NCBI GenBank assembly: GCA_050305135.1 | Contig: JBNLET010000231.1 | Span: forward strand, 1 to 22,084 | Direction of reading: 5' to 3' | From: Cognatazoarcus sp050305135 | GTDB lineage: Bacteria; Pseudomonadota; Gammaproteobacteria; Burkholderiales; Rhodocyclaceae | Length of the DNA stretch: 22,084 nucleotides | In this document: positions 15,356 to 22,010 of the stretch, piece after piece | Layout of the letters: each line of letters opens with the position of its first letter | Numbering within the stretch: the first letter of the stretch is position 1 | Position numbers and translations under genes: made by a program | The notes under the pieces: model-generated | Database searches by the model: none | Told to the model about the DNA's origin: nothing | The model's input: the letters and a program-made list of their open reading frames with translations, nothing else

Positions 15356-15697
15356 TCAGGCCGCGACGGCGGCCAGCTCGCGCTGCCGTTCGATCTCCGC
15401 GCGAAGCGCGCCCGGCGCCGGTTCCGGCACGACCTGGCGGCTGCGCCAGACCTCGACGTTCGCGAACAGCCCCGCCACGAAGAACGGGTCTTTGCGCATG
15501 TGTTCCTCGAGCGCCGCCTCGTCCGGCAGCTCGAGGATCATCAGGCTGCCGACGACGATGCCGTCCTCGCCCAGCAGCGGGCCGCCGAAACGGAACGCAT
15601 GCAGGCGCGAGGCGACGAATTCGAGATGCGGAACGCGTGCGCGCATGCGCAGCTCGCCGGCCTCGGCGCGATCGAGGCATTTGAGGATGTACAGCAT
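15356..15697 (-). CDS. YciI-like family protein
   Basis: Small cytosolic protein of 113 residues with a ferredoxin-like alpha/beta pattern typical of YciI/YCII proteins. It starts MLYILKCLDR, has a central RLHAFRFGGPLLGEDGIVVGSLMILE (about 31-56) and continues with EEHMRKDPFFVAGLFANVEVWR (about 64-85). In the family a His and an Asp form the presumed active site; the KDPF..AGLF segment with its Asp is recognisable here, and His66 is nearby. The C-terminal 28 residues are an added Glu/Arg/Ala helix. AAGGAGG lies six bases before the ATG. It follows the globin gene by 11 bases on the same strand, so the two are co-transcribed. The biochemical role of YciI proteins is mostly unknown; some relatives act in catabolic pathways. 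Confidence 0.8.
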   Translation of the reverse strand: MLYILKCLDRAEAGELRMRARVPHLEFVASRLHAFRFGGPLLGEDGIVVGSLMILELPDEAALEEHMRKDPFFVAGLFANVEVWRSRQVVPEPAPGALRAEIERQRELAAVAA

Positions 15698-15708
15698 GGC
15701 AGCCTCCT

Positions 15709-16131
15709 TCAGGCAGTCGCCGCGGCAGCGCCGCAGCCGCTCTGCATGGCAGAGGACACCGCTCCGTACACGGCACGCCAGGCCTGTTCGAGCTCGCGCG
15801 TGAAGGCCGTACCGAGTCCCGCGCGCAAGGTGTCCAGCAAGGCCTGCCCGACCAGTTCGTAGTGCGCCGGCTCGACGCCGTAATCGGCGTGCCGGCGGCC
15901 CAGTGCGTGCAGCGCCGGCAGCAGTGCGTTCACGTCGTCGAGGCCACGGACCGCGGCGGCGAGCATCTGCATCAGCTTCTTGTATTGCTCGCTCATGTCG
16001 GTCTTGAACAACGGACGCAGTTCGGGCGCGATCTCGAACAGATGGCCGTAGAAGGCCCTCGCCACGCCGACGGGGTCGGCGGCAAGACTCTCGAAGCTGG
16101 TTTGTACCAAGCGTATCTGGTGTGCGTTCAT
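15709..16131 (-). CDS. Single-domain bacterial globin
   Basis: Haem protein of 140 residues in the flavohaemoglobin-like single-domain globin group. It opens with IRLVQTSFESLAADPVGVARAFYGHLFEIAPELRPLF, a typical A-to-C helix run with a conserved Phe before the CD corner, then EQYKKLMQML for the E helix. The proximal haem ligand is probably His81 in LGRRHADYGV, the conserved F-helix motif. The C-terminal GH helices (AFTRELEQAWRAVYGAVSSAM) are complete. There is no FAD/NAD reductase domain, so an outside reductase would be needed for nitric oxide dioxygenation; oxygen binding or sensing is also possible. AGGAGA lies about six bases before the ATG. It lies 150 bases downstream of the LuxR-hydrolase gene and 11 bases ahead of the YciI-like gene. 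Confidence 0.88.
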   Translation of the reverse strand: MNAHQIRLVQTSFESLAADPVGVARAFYGHLFEIAPELRPLFKTDMSEQYKKLMQMLAAAVRGLDDVNALLPALHALGRRHADYGVEPAHYELVGQALLDTLRAGLGTAFTRELEQAWRAVYGAVSSAMQSGCGAAAATA

Positions 16132-16254
16132 GGCGGCGTCTCCTGGGATGGGTCGGGAGCGGCCCGGCTTGCATCGCCTTGCCGCTCGAGACCCATTCCA
16201 GCACTCCGGCCGCCCGGCCGCATGAGGCCACGGTCCCGTTGCCGGGCCGGACGA

Positions 16255-16272
16255 CCGGGACACGCGTCCCGG
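16255..16272 (-). terminator. Hairpin after the LuxR-hydrolase gene (possible terminator)
   Basis: CCGGGAC (16255-16261) and GTCCCGG (16266-16272) form a perfect seven-pair stem with a four-base loop, ten bases past the stop of the regulator gene and before the globin gene. There is no T tract. It could separate the regulator transcript from the globin unit, or be an operator-like palindrome for that unit. Confidence 0.35.
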
Positions 16273-16281
16273 CCCGCCCGC

Positions 16282-17376
16282 TCAACTCGCCTCGCGCCCG
16301 AGGCCCATGTCGCGTGCCCAGACGATCATGCGGCTGCGGCTGGAGAATTCCAGCTTGGCGAAGATCGAGGAGACGTGGTTACGTACGGTCTTCTCGCTCA
16401 TGCCCAGCTCGACGGCGATCTCACCGTTGTCGAGGCCGCGGGCGAGCTGCTCGAGCACCGCCCGTTCGCGCTCGGTCAGATCGCCCAGGCGCCGGCCGTC
16501 GGCGCGCAGCGGCGCGCCGCCGTGCTCGAGCAGGAATTCGCGCACCGACTGCGACAAGGTCTGCCAGGCGGGCTCGTCGGGCATCAGATCGTGGTTGCCG
16601 CTGTCCAGCGCGACGAAGCGCGCGCCCGGGATCAACTGGGCCAGCAACTGCCCTTGGGAAAACGGTACAAGCGCGTCGCGCCGAGCATGCAGCACCAGGG
16701 TCGGGCAGCGCACCCGCGGCAGCCGGTCCAGCACGTCGATGTGCCAGAACAGCTCGGTCAGCCGGCGCGCCTGCTCGGCGCTCGCCGAGGCCCGCTGGAT
16801 CGCGCAGTAGGCCGCATGCGCCTCGCTGCTGCCGCCGGGCATGGCCTTGGTGGCGAACACCTGGCGGTAGGCCGGGTTGTCCTGCCCCCAGCCCACCTCG
16901 ATCATGCGCAGCAGCATCTCCCGCTCGTCGCGGTCCGCCTGCGACGATTCGCGCATCGCGCGCCCCTGCGCATAGGTGCCGCACAGGATCAGCGCATCGA
17001 CCCGCTCCGGATGGCGCGCCGTGTATTCCAGCGCGATCGCGCCGCCGTGGCAGAAGCCCAGGATGGAGAAGCGGTCGAGGCGCGCCGCGTCGGCGACCGC
17101 CTCCATGTCGGCCACCATGCCGTCGAAGTCGAGACGCGTCGGGCTGCGTTCCGACAAGCCGAATCCGCGCCCGTCGAAGCGCGTCAGCCGCCGTCCGTCC
17201 GCGAGCAGCTCCAGCCAGTGCCGCCACAAGGGCGTATTCCGATCCTCTTCGATGTGGGACATCCAGTTCGAGGCCTTCAGGATCGGCGGCCCGCCGCCGA
17301 GTTGCTCGTAGGCGATGCGCACGCCGTCGCGCGCCTTGCAGTAGCGAACCACGTGGGGGTGGTCGGTCGGCTTCAT
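16282..17376 (-). CDS. Alpha/beta hydrolase fused to a LuxR-type DNA-binding domain
   Basis: Protein of 364 residues. The N-terminal part (about 15-285) is a complete alpha/beta hydrolase fold: strand and oxyanion region YEQLGGGPPILKA, RRLTRFDGRGFGLSE (62-76), a nucleophile elbow LGFCHGG (106-112) with Cys109 instead of Ser, acid Asp234 (HARRDALVP) and His262 (DSGNHDL). The C-terminal part (about 298-360) is a LuxR/FixJ helix-turn-helix (LTERERAVLEQLARGLDNGEIAVELGMSEKTVRNHV). The hydrolase part may sense, or cleave, a small ester or lactone-like molecule to control DNA binding. A Cys nucleophile occurs in dienelactone hydrolases and suggests slow turnover or a sensor role. The ATG at 17376 fits the start of the fold but has a weak ribosome binding site; a six-codon frame (MSPLRE) overlaps it as ATGA. 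Likely targets include the downstream globin-YciI unit. Confidence 0.88.
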   Translation of the reverse strand: MKPTDHPHVVRYCKARDGVRIAYEQLGGGPPILKASNWMSHIEEDRNTPLWRHWLELLADGRRLTRFDGRGFGLSERSPTRLDFDGMVADMEAVADAARLDRFSILGFCHGGAIALEYTARHPERVDALILCGTYAQGRAMRESSQADRDEREMLLRMIEVGWGQDNPAYRQVFATKAMPGGSSEAHAAYCAIQRASASAEQARRLTELFWHIDVLDRLPRVRCPTLVLHARRDALVPFSQGQLLAQLIPGARFVALDSGNHDLMPDEPAWQTLSQSVREFLLEHGGAPLRADGRRLGDLTERERAVLEQLARGLDNGEIAVELGMSEKTVRNHVSSIFAKLEFSSRSRMIVWARDMGLGREAS

Positions 17377-17528
17377 TCGCGTAGCGGACTCATTGGGATT
17401 CGGAACCAAGCATGGCTGCTTTGGAGCGGATCCCCGAATGACTTGGGCCGCTCGCGATGCCGGGAGTTGAGTCAAGCCTAGCCAATGCAGTGGATTCCAC
17501 AAGGCCGGGCCGGCGCCCGGAGATCGGG

Positions 17529-17651
17529 TCTGGACCGGATTGCACGGACCACGCGCTCGATCGTGCGCACCCAGATCGATGCGCCGGGGATCAGCTGTTC
17601 ATCGCGGTCGTACGGCGTCGTCTTGAGATCGATCCGCACCCGCTCATGAGC
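17529..17651 (-). pseudogene. Coding remnant resembling the C-terminus of a membrane-fusion (HlyD-type) protein
   Basis: Between two regulator genes a short - strand frame reads ERVRIDLKTTPYDRDEQLIP, then GASIWVRTIERVV, with strong third-position GC bias. The pattern VRIDL...LIPG.S..VRT recalls the last beta strands of HlyD/EmrA membrane-fusion proteins. The rest of such a protein is absent: upstream the frame runs into the stop region of the TPR regulator, and it ends at 17478. I read it as a fragment left by a deletion. The family guess is weak. Confidence 0.3.
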
Positions 17652-17697
17652 CGCGGCGACCCGCGTCGGCAAGCCGGGTCCACCGCGCCGCCGACGC

Positions 17698-19467
17698 TCA
17701 TGAGCCGATCGCATCCTGCGCCTGCCGGCACAGAGCGGCGTACCACGACGCGCCTGCAGCGTCGAATGCGGCCTGCGCCGCGCAGAGTTCGAGTCGGGCG
17801 CTGTCTCGCTCGCCGGCCAGCGCCAGGGTCTGGGCCAGGCGCATGCGCACCACGGCCGCCTCGAGCAGCGCGCGCTTGTTCTGCAGCGTCAGGATTGCAC
17901 GGCGGAACAATCCCGCGGCCTCCTCTGGCTGGCCGGTGGCGAGCGCCACCTCCGCTCGCGCGCGATCGACCTGACCGGCGACCGCCCCGGCCTGCCACAA
18001 ATCGGGTTCGCACTCCAGCGCGTCCAGGATCGTGCGCGCCTTGTCGAGCGCGCCGGAGTCGGCGGCCAGCACGGCGGCATGGGCGAGGTAGCAGCCCTTG
18101 CGCTCCGCGGCCACCCAGTGGGTCATCTCGGCCGCCCTGAGCAAGCCGCTGATCGCCTCGGCCGAGCGCCCGCGATGGTGAAGCAGCATCGCGTAGCCGG
18201 GATAGGGATCCCTGCCGTGCGCGTAGGCATGCCGGTAGTCGCGCTCGGCCTCGTCCAGTTCGCCGCGCGCCAGGTGCAGGTCGCCGAGCAGCCGGTAGGC
18301 GGCGCCGAGCGCCCAGGGCGCGCTGACGCGGATCAGTTCGTCGCCGGCGTCGATCTCGCGCTGCGCCCGCTCCAGCTTGCCCGACATGGCGTAGACCTCG
18401 GCCCGGTGGAGCAGGCACGCCCCGGCGAAGGTCTTGATGTTGCTTCGCTCGCACCAGCGCGTGAAGCTCTCCGTCCATTGCTCCGCCCGCTGCCAGTCGC
18501 CACAGTTGCAGCAGCTCGAAATCACGCCGCAATACACGATGCCGCCGACCAGCGGCGACAGCTCGTCCGACAGCACTGCGGCGGCCGCCTCGTCCTGCAG
18601 TGCCAGTCCGGCCCGGCACTCGCCGCTGGCCTGCAGGCCGATGCCCCAGTACAGCAGGCCCATTGCCTCGATGTCGACGTTGCCGAGTTCGCGCCCGATC
18701 TCGCGCGCTTCGACGGCCTGCTCGATGGCCTTGGACAGATCGCCGGTGTAGAGATGCAGGCGCGCCGTCATCCAGGCCAGGTAGCCGTGCTCCTTGCTGC
18801 GCGGAAGCCCCTCCAGCAGGCGCGCGGCACGGCGCAGGCAGCCCTGCGCCACGGCCGCCTCCATCGACTCGAGCTGGATCCTTGCCAGCGCCACCGTGAC
18901 GCGCGCGGCGCATTCGGCCTCCCCTCTGGCCGAGTAGGCTGCCGCGGCGCGCTCCAGCGGCGCCACCGCGGCCGGCAGATCGCCGGCACACTGGGCTGCC
19001 ACCGCCCATCGTTCGAGCGCTGCGGCGTCCAGCGGCGATGCGCGGTCCGCCGCTTCGAAGGCGCGGGCTGCCTCCTCCCATTGCGAGGAAGCGAAATGGT
19101 CGTCGGGCCCGGCATCGCCTGCGCCGCCGGTTCCGGCCTCTTCATCGGAGCATGCTTCCGCGTCCTCCGCGCAGAAGCGGTAACCGCGCCGCGCATAGTT
19201 GCGGATGGCCTGGCCGAGCGCGCCCTGCTGCAGCGCCGCGCGCGCCAGACTGACCGCGCGCTGCAGCGACGCCTCGGTGACGACCACGCCCGGCCACAGC
19301 GCGTCCAGCAACTCGTCCTTGCTCACGACCCGGTCGCGGTGCTTCACCAGGTACCGCAGCAGATCGAAGACGCGTGGCTGCAGCGGAATCTCGCGGCCCT
19401 CGAGTCTCAACTCCCTGGCATTGACGTCCAGTTCGAAGGCCGCGAAGCGGTACAGGTTGCGGGTCAT
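17698..19467 (-). CDS. OmpR-type winged-helix regulator with a long TPR-like C-terminus
   Basis: Protein of 589 residues. Residues 1-100 are a winged helix of the OmpR/CadC type (YRFAAFELDVNARELRLEGR; PRVFDLLRYLVKHRDRVVSK; ELLDALWPGVVVTEASLQRA; closing YARRGYRF). No receiver and no membrane span is present. Residues about 120-589 are helical repeats rich in Ala, Leu and Glu, with TPR-like spacing (for example WEEAARAFEAADRASPLDAAALERWAVAAQ split over 126-155; GDLHLARGELDEAERDYRHAY). Such repeats bind a partner protein or peptide. The ATG at 19467 starts just before the first winged-helix strand; GGAG touches it directly, so the start is not certain, and a TTG at 19503 is an alternative. The gene is divergent from the DUF4242 gene, sharing a 169-base promoter region, and may control it. 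Confidence 0.82.
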   Translation of the reverse strand: MTRNLYRFAAFELDVNARELRLEGREIPLQPRVFDLLRYLVKHRDRVVSKDELLDALWPGVVVTEASLQRAVSLARAALQQGALGQAIRNYARRGYRFCAEDAEACSDEEAGTGGAGDAGPDDHFASSQWEEAARAFEAADRASPLDAAALERWAVAAQCAGDLPAAVAPLERAAAAYSARGEAECAARVTVALARIQLESMEAAVAQGCLRRAARLLEGLPRSKEHGYLAWMTARLHLYTGDLSKAIEQAVEAREIGRELGNVDIEAMGLLYWGIGLQASGECRAGLALQDEAAAAVLSDELSPLVGGIVYCGVISSCCNCGDWQRAEQWTESFTRWCERSNIKTFAGACLLHRAEVYAMSGKLERAQREIDAGDELIRVSAPWALGAAYRLLGDLHLARGELDEAERDYRHAYAHGRDPYPGYAMLLHHRGRSAEAISGLLRAAEMTHWVAAERKGCYLAHAAVLAADSGALDKARTILDALECEPDLWQAGAVAGQVDRARAEVALATGQPEEAAGLFRRAILTLQNKRALLEAAVVRMRLAQTLALAGERDSARLELCAAQAAFDAAGASWYAALCRQAQDAIGS

Positions 19468-19636
19468 CTCCAGACCGGGCGGGGGCCCTTCGGTGGGTGG
19501 CAAGGGGAAATGATAAGAACTTGATCAGCCCTTGGAAAGGACCCGCCACGGGGCTCCGGCGCATCCTGCAAGCGTCCGAGGGCCACTTGCCACAAGCCCC
19601 GAAGACGATCCATCAAACCTCTAAAGGAGAGCCAAA

Positions 19637-19942
19637 ATGAAAACCTTCGTCATCCGCCGCCGCAGCAACTGGAACGACGCGTCCGAACTCGAAATCACCG
19701 CCGGCGTTTCGGCCCGCGTGGGCAACGAGGAAATGCCGGACCGCGTGCGCTGGATCCGCAGCTACGTGGTCAGCGAGCCGGACGGCAAGCTCGGCACGGT
19801 CTGCATCTACCAGGGCGTCGACGAGGCCGCCATCCGCGAACACGCCCGGCGCGTCGGCATGAGCGCCGACGAGGTGACGCCGGTGGAGGAGACGGTGGTC
19901 GTCCGCGACGACCCGGTCAAGAGCGCCGAAGCGACAGCCTGA
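19637..19942 (+). CDS. DUF4242-family small protein
   Basis: Cytosolic protein of 101 residues resembling DUF4242 proteins, which are small ferredoxin-like folds of unknown function. Visible pattern: first strand MKTFVIRRRSNW, the central VRWIRSYVVSEPDGKLGTVCIYQGVDEAAIREHARRVGM (37-75; the segment WIRSYV...CIY with following helix is the family core) and a final strand (EVTPVEETVVV). AAAGGAGA lies six bases before the ATG, a very strong ribosome binding site. It is transcribed alone, divergent from the winged-helix/TPR regulator. DUF4242 genes often sit near regulators of this kind; a role in binding a small ligand is only a guess. Confidence 0.75.
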   Translation: MKTFVIRRRSNWNDASELEITAGVSARVGNEEMPDRVRWIRSYVVSEPDGKLGTVCIYQGVDEAAIREHARRVGMSADEVTPVEETVVVRDDPVKSAEATA

Positions 19943-19964
19943 CGACCGCTGCGCAGCAGCCGGG

Positions 19965-19998
19965 CGGCCGTCCGAGGGGTCTCCCCTCCGGGCGGCCG
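19965..19998 (+). terminator. Stem-loop after the DUF4242 gene (possible terminator)
   Basis: GAGGGG (19974-19979) and CCCCTC (19983-19988) form a six-pair stem with a TCT loop, flanked by CGGCCG on both sides (19965-19970 and 19993-19998) that can extend the stem. It lies 23 bases beyond the stop codon. There is no T tract. It would insulate the DUF4242 transcript from the riboswitch unit. Confidence 0.45.
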
Positions 19999-20058
19999 CG
20001 GCGCAGGAAACTGGGGCTCACGACTACCCGGGCAGTCGCCGGCCGGGAGCCGGCACAA

Positions 20059-20088
20059 TTGACGGCGCGATCGCCGTTCGCGTAGCAT
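20059..20088 (+). promoter_or_regulatory. Sigma70-like promoter of the riboswitch-cbpAB unit
   Basis: TTGACG at 20059-20064 (five of six consensus bases) is followed after 18 bases by TAGCAT at 20083-20088 (four of six). Transcription would begin near 20095, exactly where the riboswitch RNA needs to start. A 12-base palindrome (ATCGGCGCCGAT, 20087-20098) overlaps the start site and might be an operator or part of the first RNA stem. Confidence 0.55.
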
Positions 20089-20094
20089 CGGCGC

Positions 20095-20298
20095 CGATTT
20101 CGGCATTGGGGCGCACCGCGAGGTCGCCCCGGGAACACGGTGCGGGCGCATGCCCAATTCCGTGGCGGGCCCGCCGCTGTAATCGGGGACGGAGTCTGCT
20201 CGGTCGCGCGGAACGCGACGACCGGCCACTGTGGGTAAACATGCCCATGGGAAGGCGCAGACCATCCGGCTGATCCGAGAGCCAGAAGACCTGTCGAA
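20095..20298 (+). promoter_or_regulatory. Cobalamin (B12) riboswitch
   Basis: The leader carries the conserved blocks of the adenosylcobalamin/cobalamin riboswitch in order: GGGAACACGGTGCG at 20131-20144, CCGCCGCTGTAA at 20171-20182, GGCCACTG at 20224-20231, CCCATGGGAAGGCG at 20244-20257, and the B12 box region GAGAGCCAGAAGACCTGTC at 20277-20295. Family spacing and length (about 200 bases) fit. A strong intrinsic terminator follows 24 bases after the B12 box, so bound cobalamin most likely favours termination. The controlled genes are the precursor peptide and radical SAM genes directly downstream. The outer limits are estimates. Confidence 0.93.
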
Positions 20299-20321
20299 AT
20301 CACTTGTTCGGGACCATTGGC

Positions 20322-20375
20322 AAAGGGTTTCGCCTGCACGCTTGGACGGCGTGCGGCGAAGCCCTTTTTGTTTTT
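20322..20375 (+). terminator. Intrinsic terminator controlled by the riboswitch
   Basis: A long hairpin forms from 20322-20341 and 20349-20367: AAAGGG, T-G wobble, TTCGCC, one bulged T, then GCACGC pairs back through GCGTGC, GGCGAA and CCCTTT, with a seven-base loop. It is followed by TTGTTTTT at 20368-20375. This is a classic Rho-independent terminator located between the B12 riboswitch and the first start codon, 22 bases before the cbpA ATG. Confidence 0.92.
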
Positions 20376-20397
20376 CAGGCACGCAAGGAGAGATCGG

Positions 20398-20586
20398 ATG
20401 ACATCCCCCGCCAATCAAGCTACCGCAATCCAGGCACCGTCGGCCGGCGACAAGCCGGCGATCATCGCCAGCCGCCACCACTGCGAGGCCGACGGCGTCG
20501 GCCTTTCGCATTACATCCTGATGGACCGGCCGGCATCGCCGCAGGAATCGGCAGCCGTCGCCCCGGCCCCGACGGAGGCCCCATGA
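20398..20586 (+). CDS. cbpA: CbpA-like precursor peptide for radical SAM modification
   Basis: Short peptide of 62 residues. It has a leader-like first part (MTSPANQATAIQAPSAGDKP), a middle with the only Cys and most of the His and aromatic residues (ASRHHCEADGVGLSHYILMD, 24-43), and a low-complexity Ala/Pro/Glu tail. The middle block is the probable modified core. AAGGAG lies seven bases before the ATG, and the stop overlaps the radical SAM start as ATGA. With a cobalamin riboswitch upstream and a SPASM-type radical SAM gene downstream, this matches the family models named modified peptide precursor CbpA and radical SAM enzyme CbpB; I give the name from memory. No transport or export signal is evident. 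The tail may be removed or be only a spacer. The product and its role are unknown. Confidence 0.82.
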   Translation: MTSPANQATAIQAPSAGDKPAIIASRHHCEADGVGLSHYILMDRPASPQESAAVAPAPTEAP

Positions 20587-22010
20587 CAGTCGCAGTGAGC
20601 GCCGCCGCCGGCGCGGCGGCCGGGAACGCGCCCTCGCCGGCCCGCTACCTCAATTCGGGCCACGGCCCGGCCATCGTCCCGTTCGATATCGGCCACGCCG
20701 ACTACCTGGCGCTGACCGACCCGGCCACCGCGTTCTGGGCACTGGTGCGCAAGGATCGCCTGGCCGAAGCCTTGAGCGACGGGCCGTTGCTCGCCTCCTA
20801 TCGCGAAAAATCCGCGGCGTTCGCGCGCGAGCTCGAAGCCCTGCGCTTCGAGCTCACGCCTTCGGCGGCCTACGTCAATCCGACCGAGCGCTGCAATCTG
20901 AACTGCAGCTACTGCTACATCCCGGAGGGCATGCGCCGCCACGGCAGCCACATGGCCGAGGATCGGCTGCAGGAGGCATTGGCGCGGATGAAGGATTACT
21001 TCGGCGTGACCCTGCCGGCCGGCCGCAAGCCTCGCATCATCTTTCACGGCGCCGAACCGCTGATGAACCGGCAGGCGCTGTTCGCGGCCATCGACGCGTT
21101 CAGGGACGACTTCGTCTTCGGCGTGCAGACCAATGCCACGCTGCTCGATGCTGCGGCGATCGACTTCCTGGCCGGCCGCCAGGTCAGCATCGGCCTGTCG
21201 CTGGACGGCCCGCTGGCCGAGACCACCGATGCGACCCGGCTGAGCTTCGGCGGCAAGAGCGTGCATGCAAAGGTGCTGGCGGCGATGGAGGCGCTCAAGG
21301 GATATGCCTCGTGGAGCGTCATCGCCACCTGCACAGAGAAGAACCTGGCGCAGCTGGTGCCGCTGGTGGAGCTCTTCCATGCCCGCGAGGTGCCGACCTG
21401 CATGCTCAATGCGGTGCGCTGCACGCTGCCCGGCGCACGCAGCGTACGTCCCGCCGACGACGCGCTGGCGGCCAGCTTCGTCGCCGCGCTCGAGCGTTCC
21501 CACGAACTCTATCTCGAGAGCGGGCGCAAGCTCGTCGTCGCCAATTTCGCCAACGTGCTGCTGGCGATCCTCGCCCCGACCGCCAGGCGCCTGATGTGCG
21601 ACATCTCGCCCTGCGGCGGCGGCCGCGCCTTCTTCGCATTGGCGCCCGACGGCGGCCTGTTTCCGTGCAGCGAATTCATCGGCCTGGACGAGTTCCGCGG
21701 CGGCAACCTGTTCGCCGACGAAATCGACGCAGTGCTGCGATCCGAGGCCTTTCGCCAGGTGAGCGGACGCAACGTCGATCGCTTCGCACCGTGCAGCGGC
21801 TGTGCAATCCGCCACTACTGCGGCTCGCCGTGTCCCGCCGAGGCGCACGAAATGAACGGCGGCATGGATCGCATCGGCGCCTTCTGCGGCTTCTACGAGG
21901 AGCAGATCCGCTACGCCTTCCGCCTGGTCGCCGACGGCAGGGCCGACGACTTCCTGTGGGACGGCTGGCGCGACGGCACCGAACGCAGCTTCGAACTCGT
22001 GATCGCCTAG
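20583..22010 (+). CDS. cbpB: Peptide-modifying radical SAM/SPASM enzyme, CbpB-like
   Basis: Maturase of 475 residues expected to modify the peptide encoded just upstream by radical chemistry. An N-terminal region of about 90 residues (PARYLNSGHGPAIVPFDIGH; TAFWALVRKDRL) may recognise the precursor. The radical SAM core (about 95-300) holds the 4Fe-4S motif Cys104-x3-Cys108-x2-Cys111 (ERCNLNCSYCYIP), FHGAEPL (154-160) in place of the usual GGEP, and GLSLDGP (204-210). The C-terminal SPASM part has Cys339, Cys344, Cys362 (GGLFPCSEF), Cys404, Cys407, Cys413, Cys417 and Cys435, enough for two auxiliary clusters. It has no cobalamin-binding domain, so the B12 riboswitch is regulatory and does not reflect cofactor use. 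The start overlaps the cbpA stop (ATGA), which means translational coupling. After the stop, the last 74 bases of the window show no clear gene. Confidence 0.93.
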   Translation: MTVAVSAAAGAAAGNAPSPARYLNSGHGPAIVPFDIGHADYLALTDPATAFWALVRKDRLAEALSDGPLLASYREKSAAFARELEALRFELTPSAAYVNPTERCNLNCSYCYIPEGMRRHGSHMAEDRLQEALARMKDYFGVTLPAGRKPRIIFHGAEPLMNRQALFAAIDAFRDDFVFGVQTNATLLDAAAIDFLAGRQVSIGLSLDGPLAETTDATRLSFGGKSVHAKVLAAMEALKGYASWSVIATCTEKNLAQLVPLVELFHAREVPTCMLNAVRCTLPGARSVRPADDALAASFVAALERSHELYLESGRKLVVANFANVLLAILAPTARRLMCDISPCGGGRAFFALAPDGGLFPCSEFIGLDEFRGGNLFADEIDAVLRSEAFRQVSGRNVDRFAPCSGCAIRHYCGSPCPAEAHEMNGGMDRIGAFCGFYEEQIRYAFRLVADGRADDFLWDGWRDGTERSFELVIA

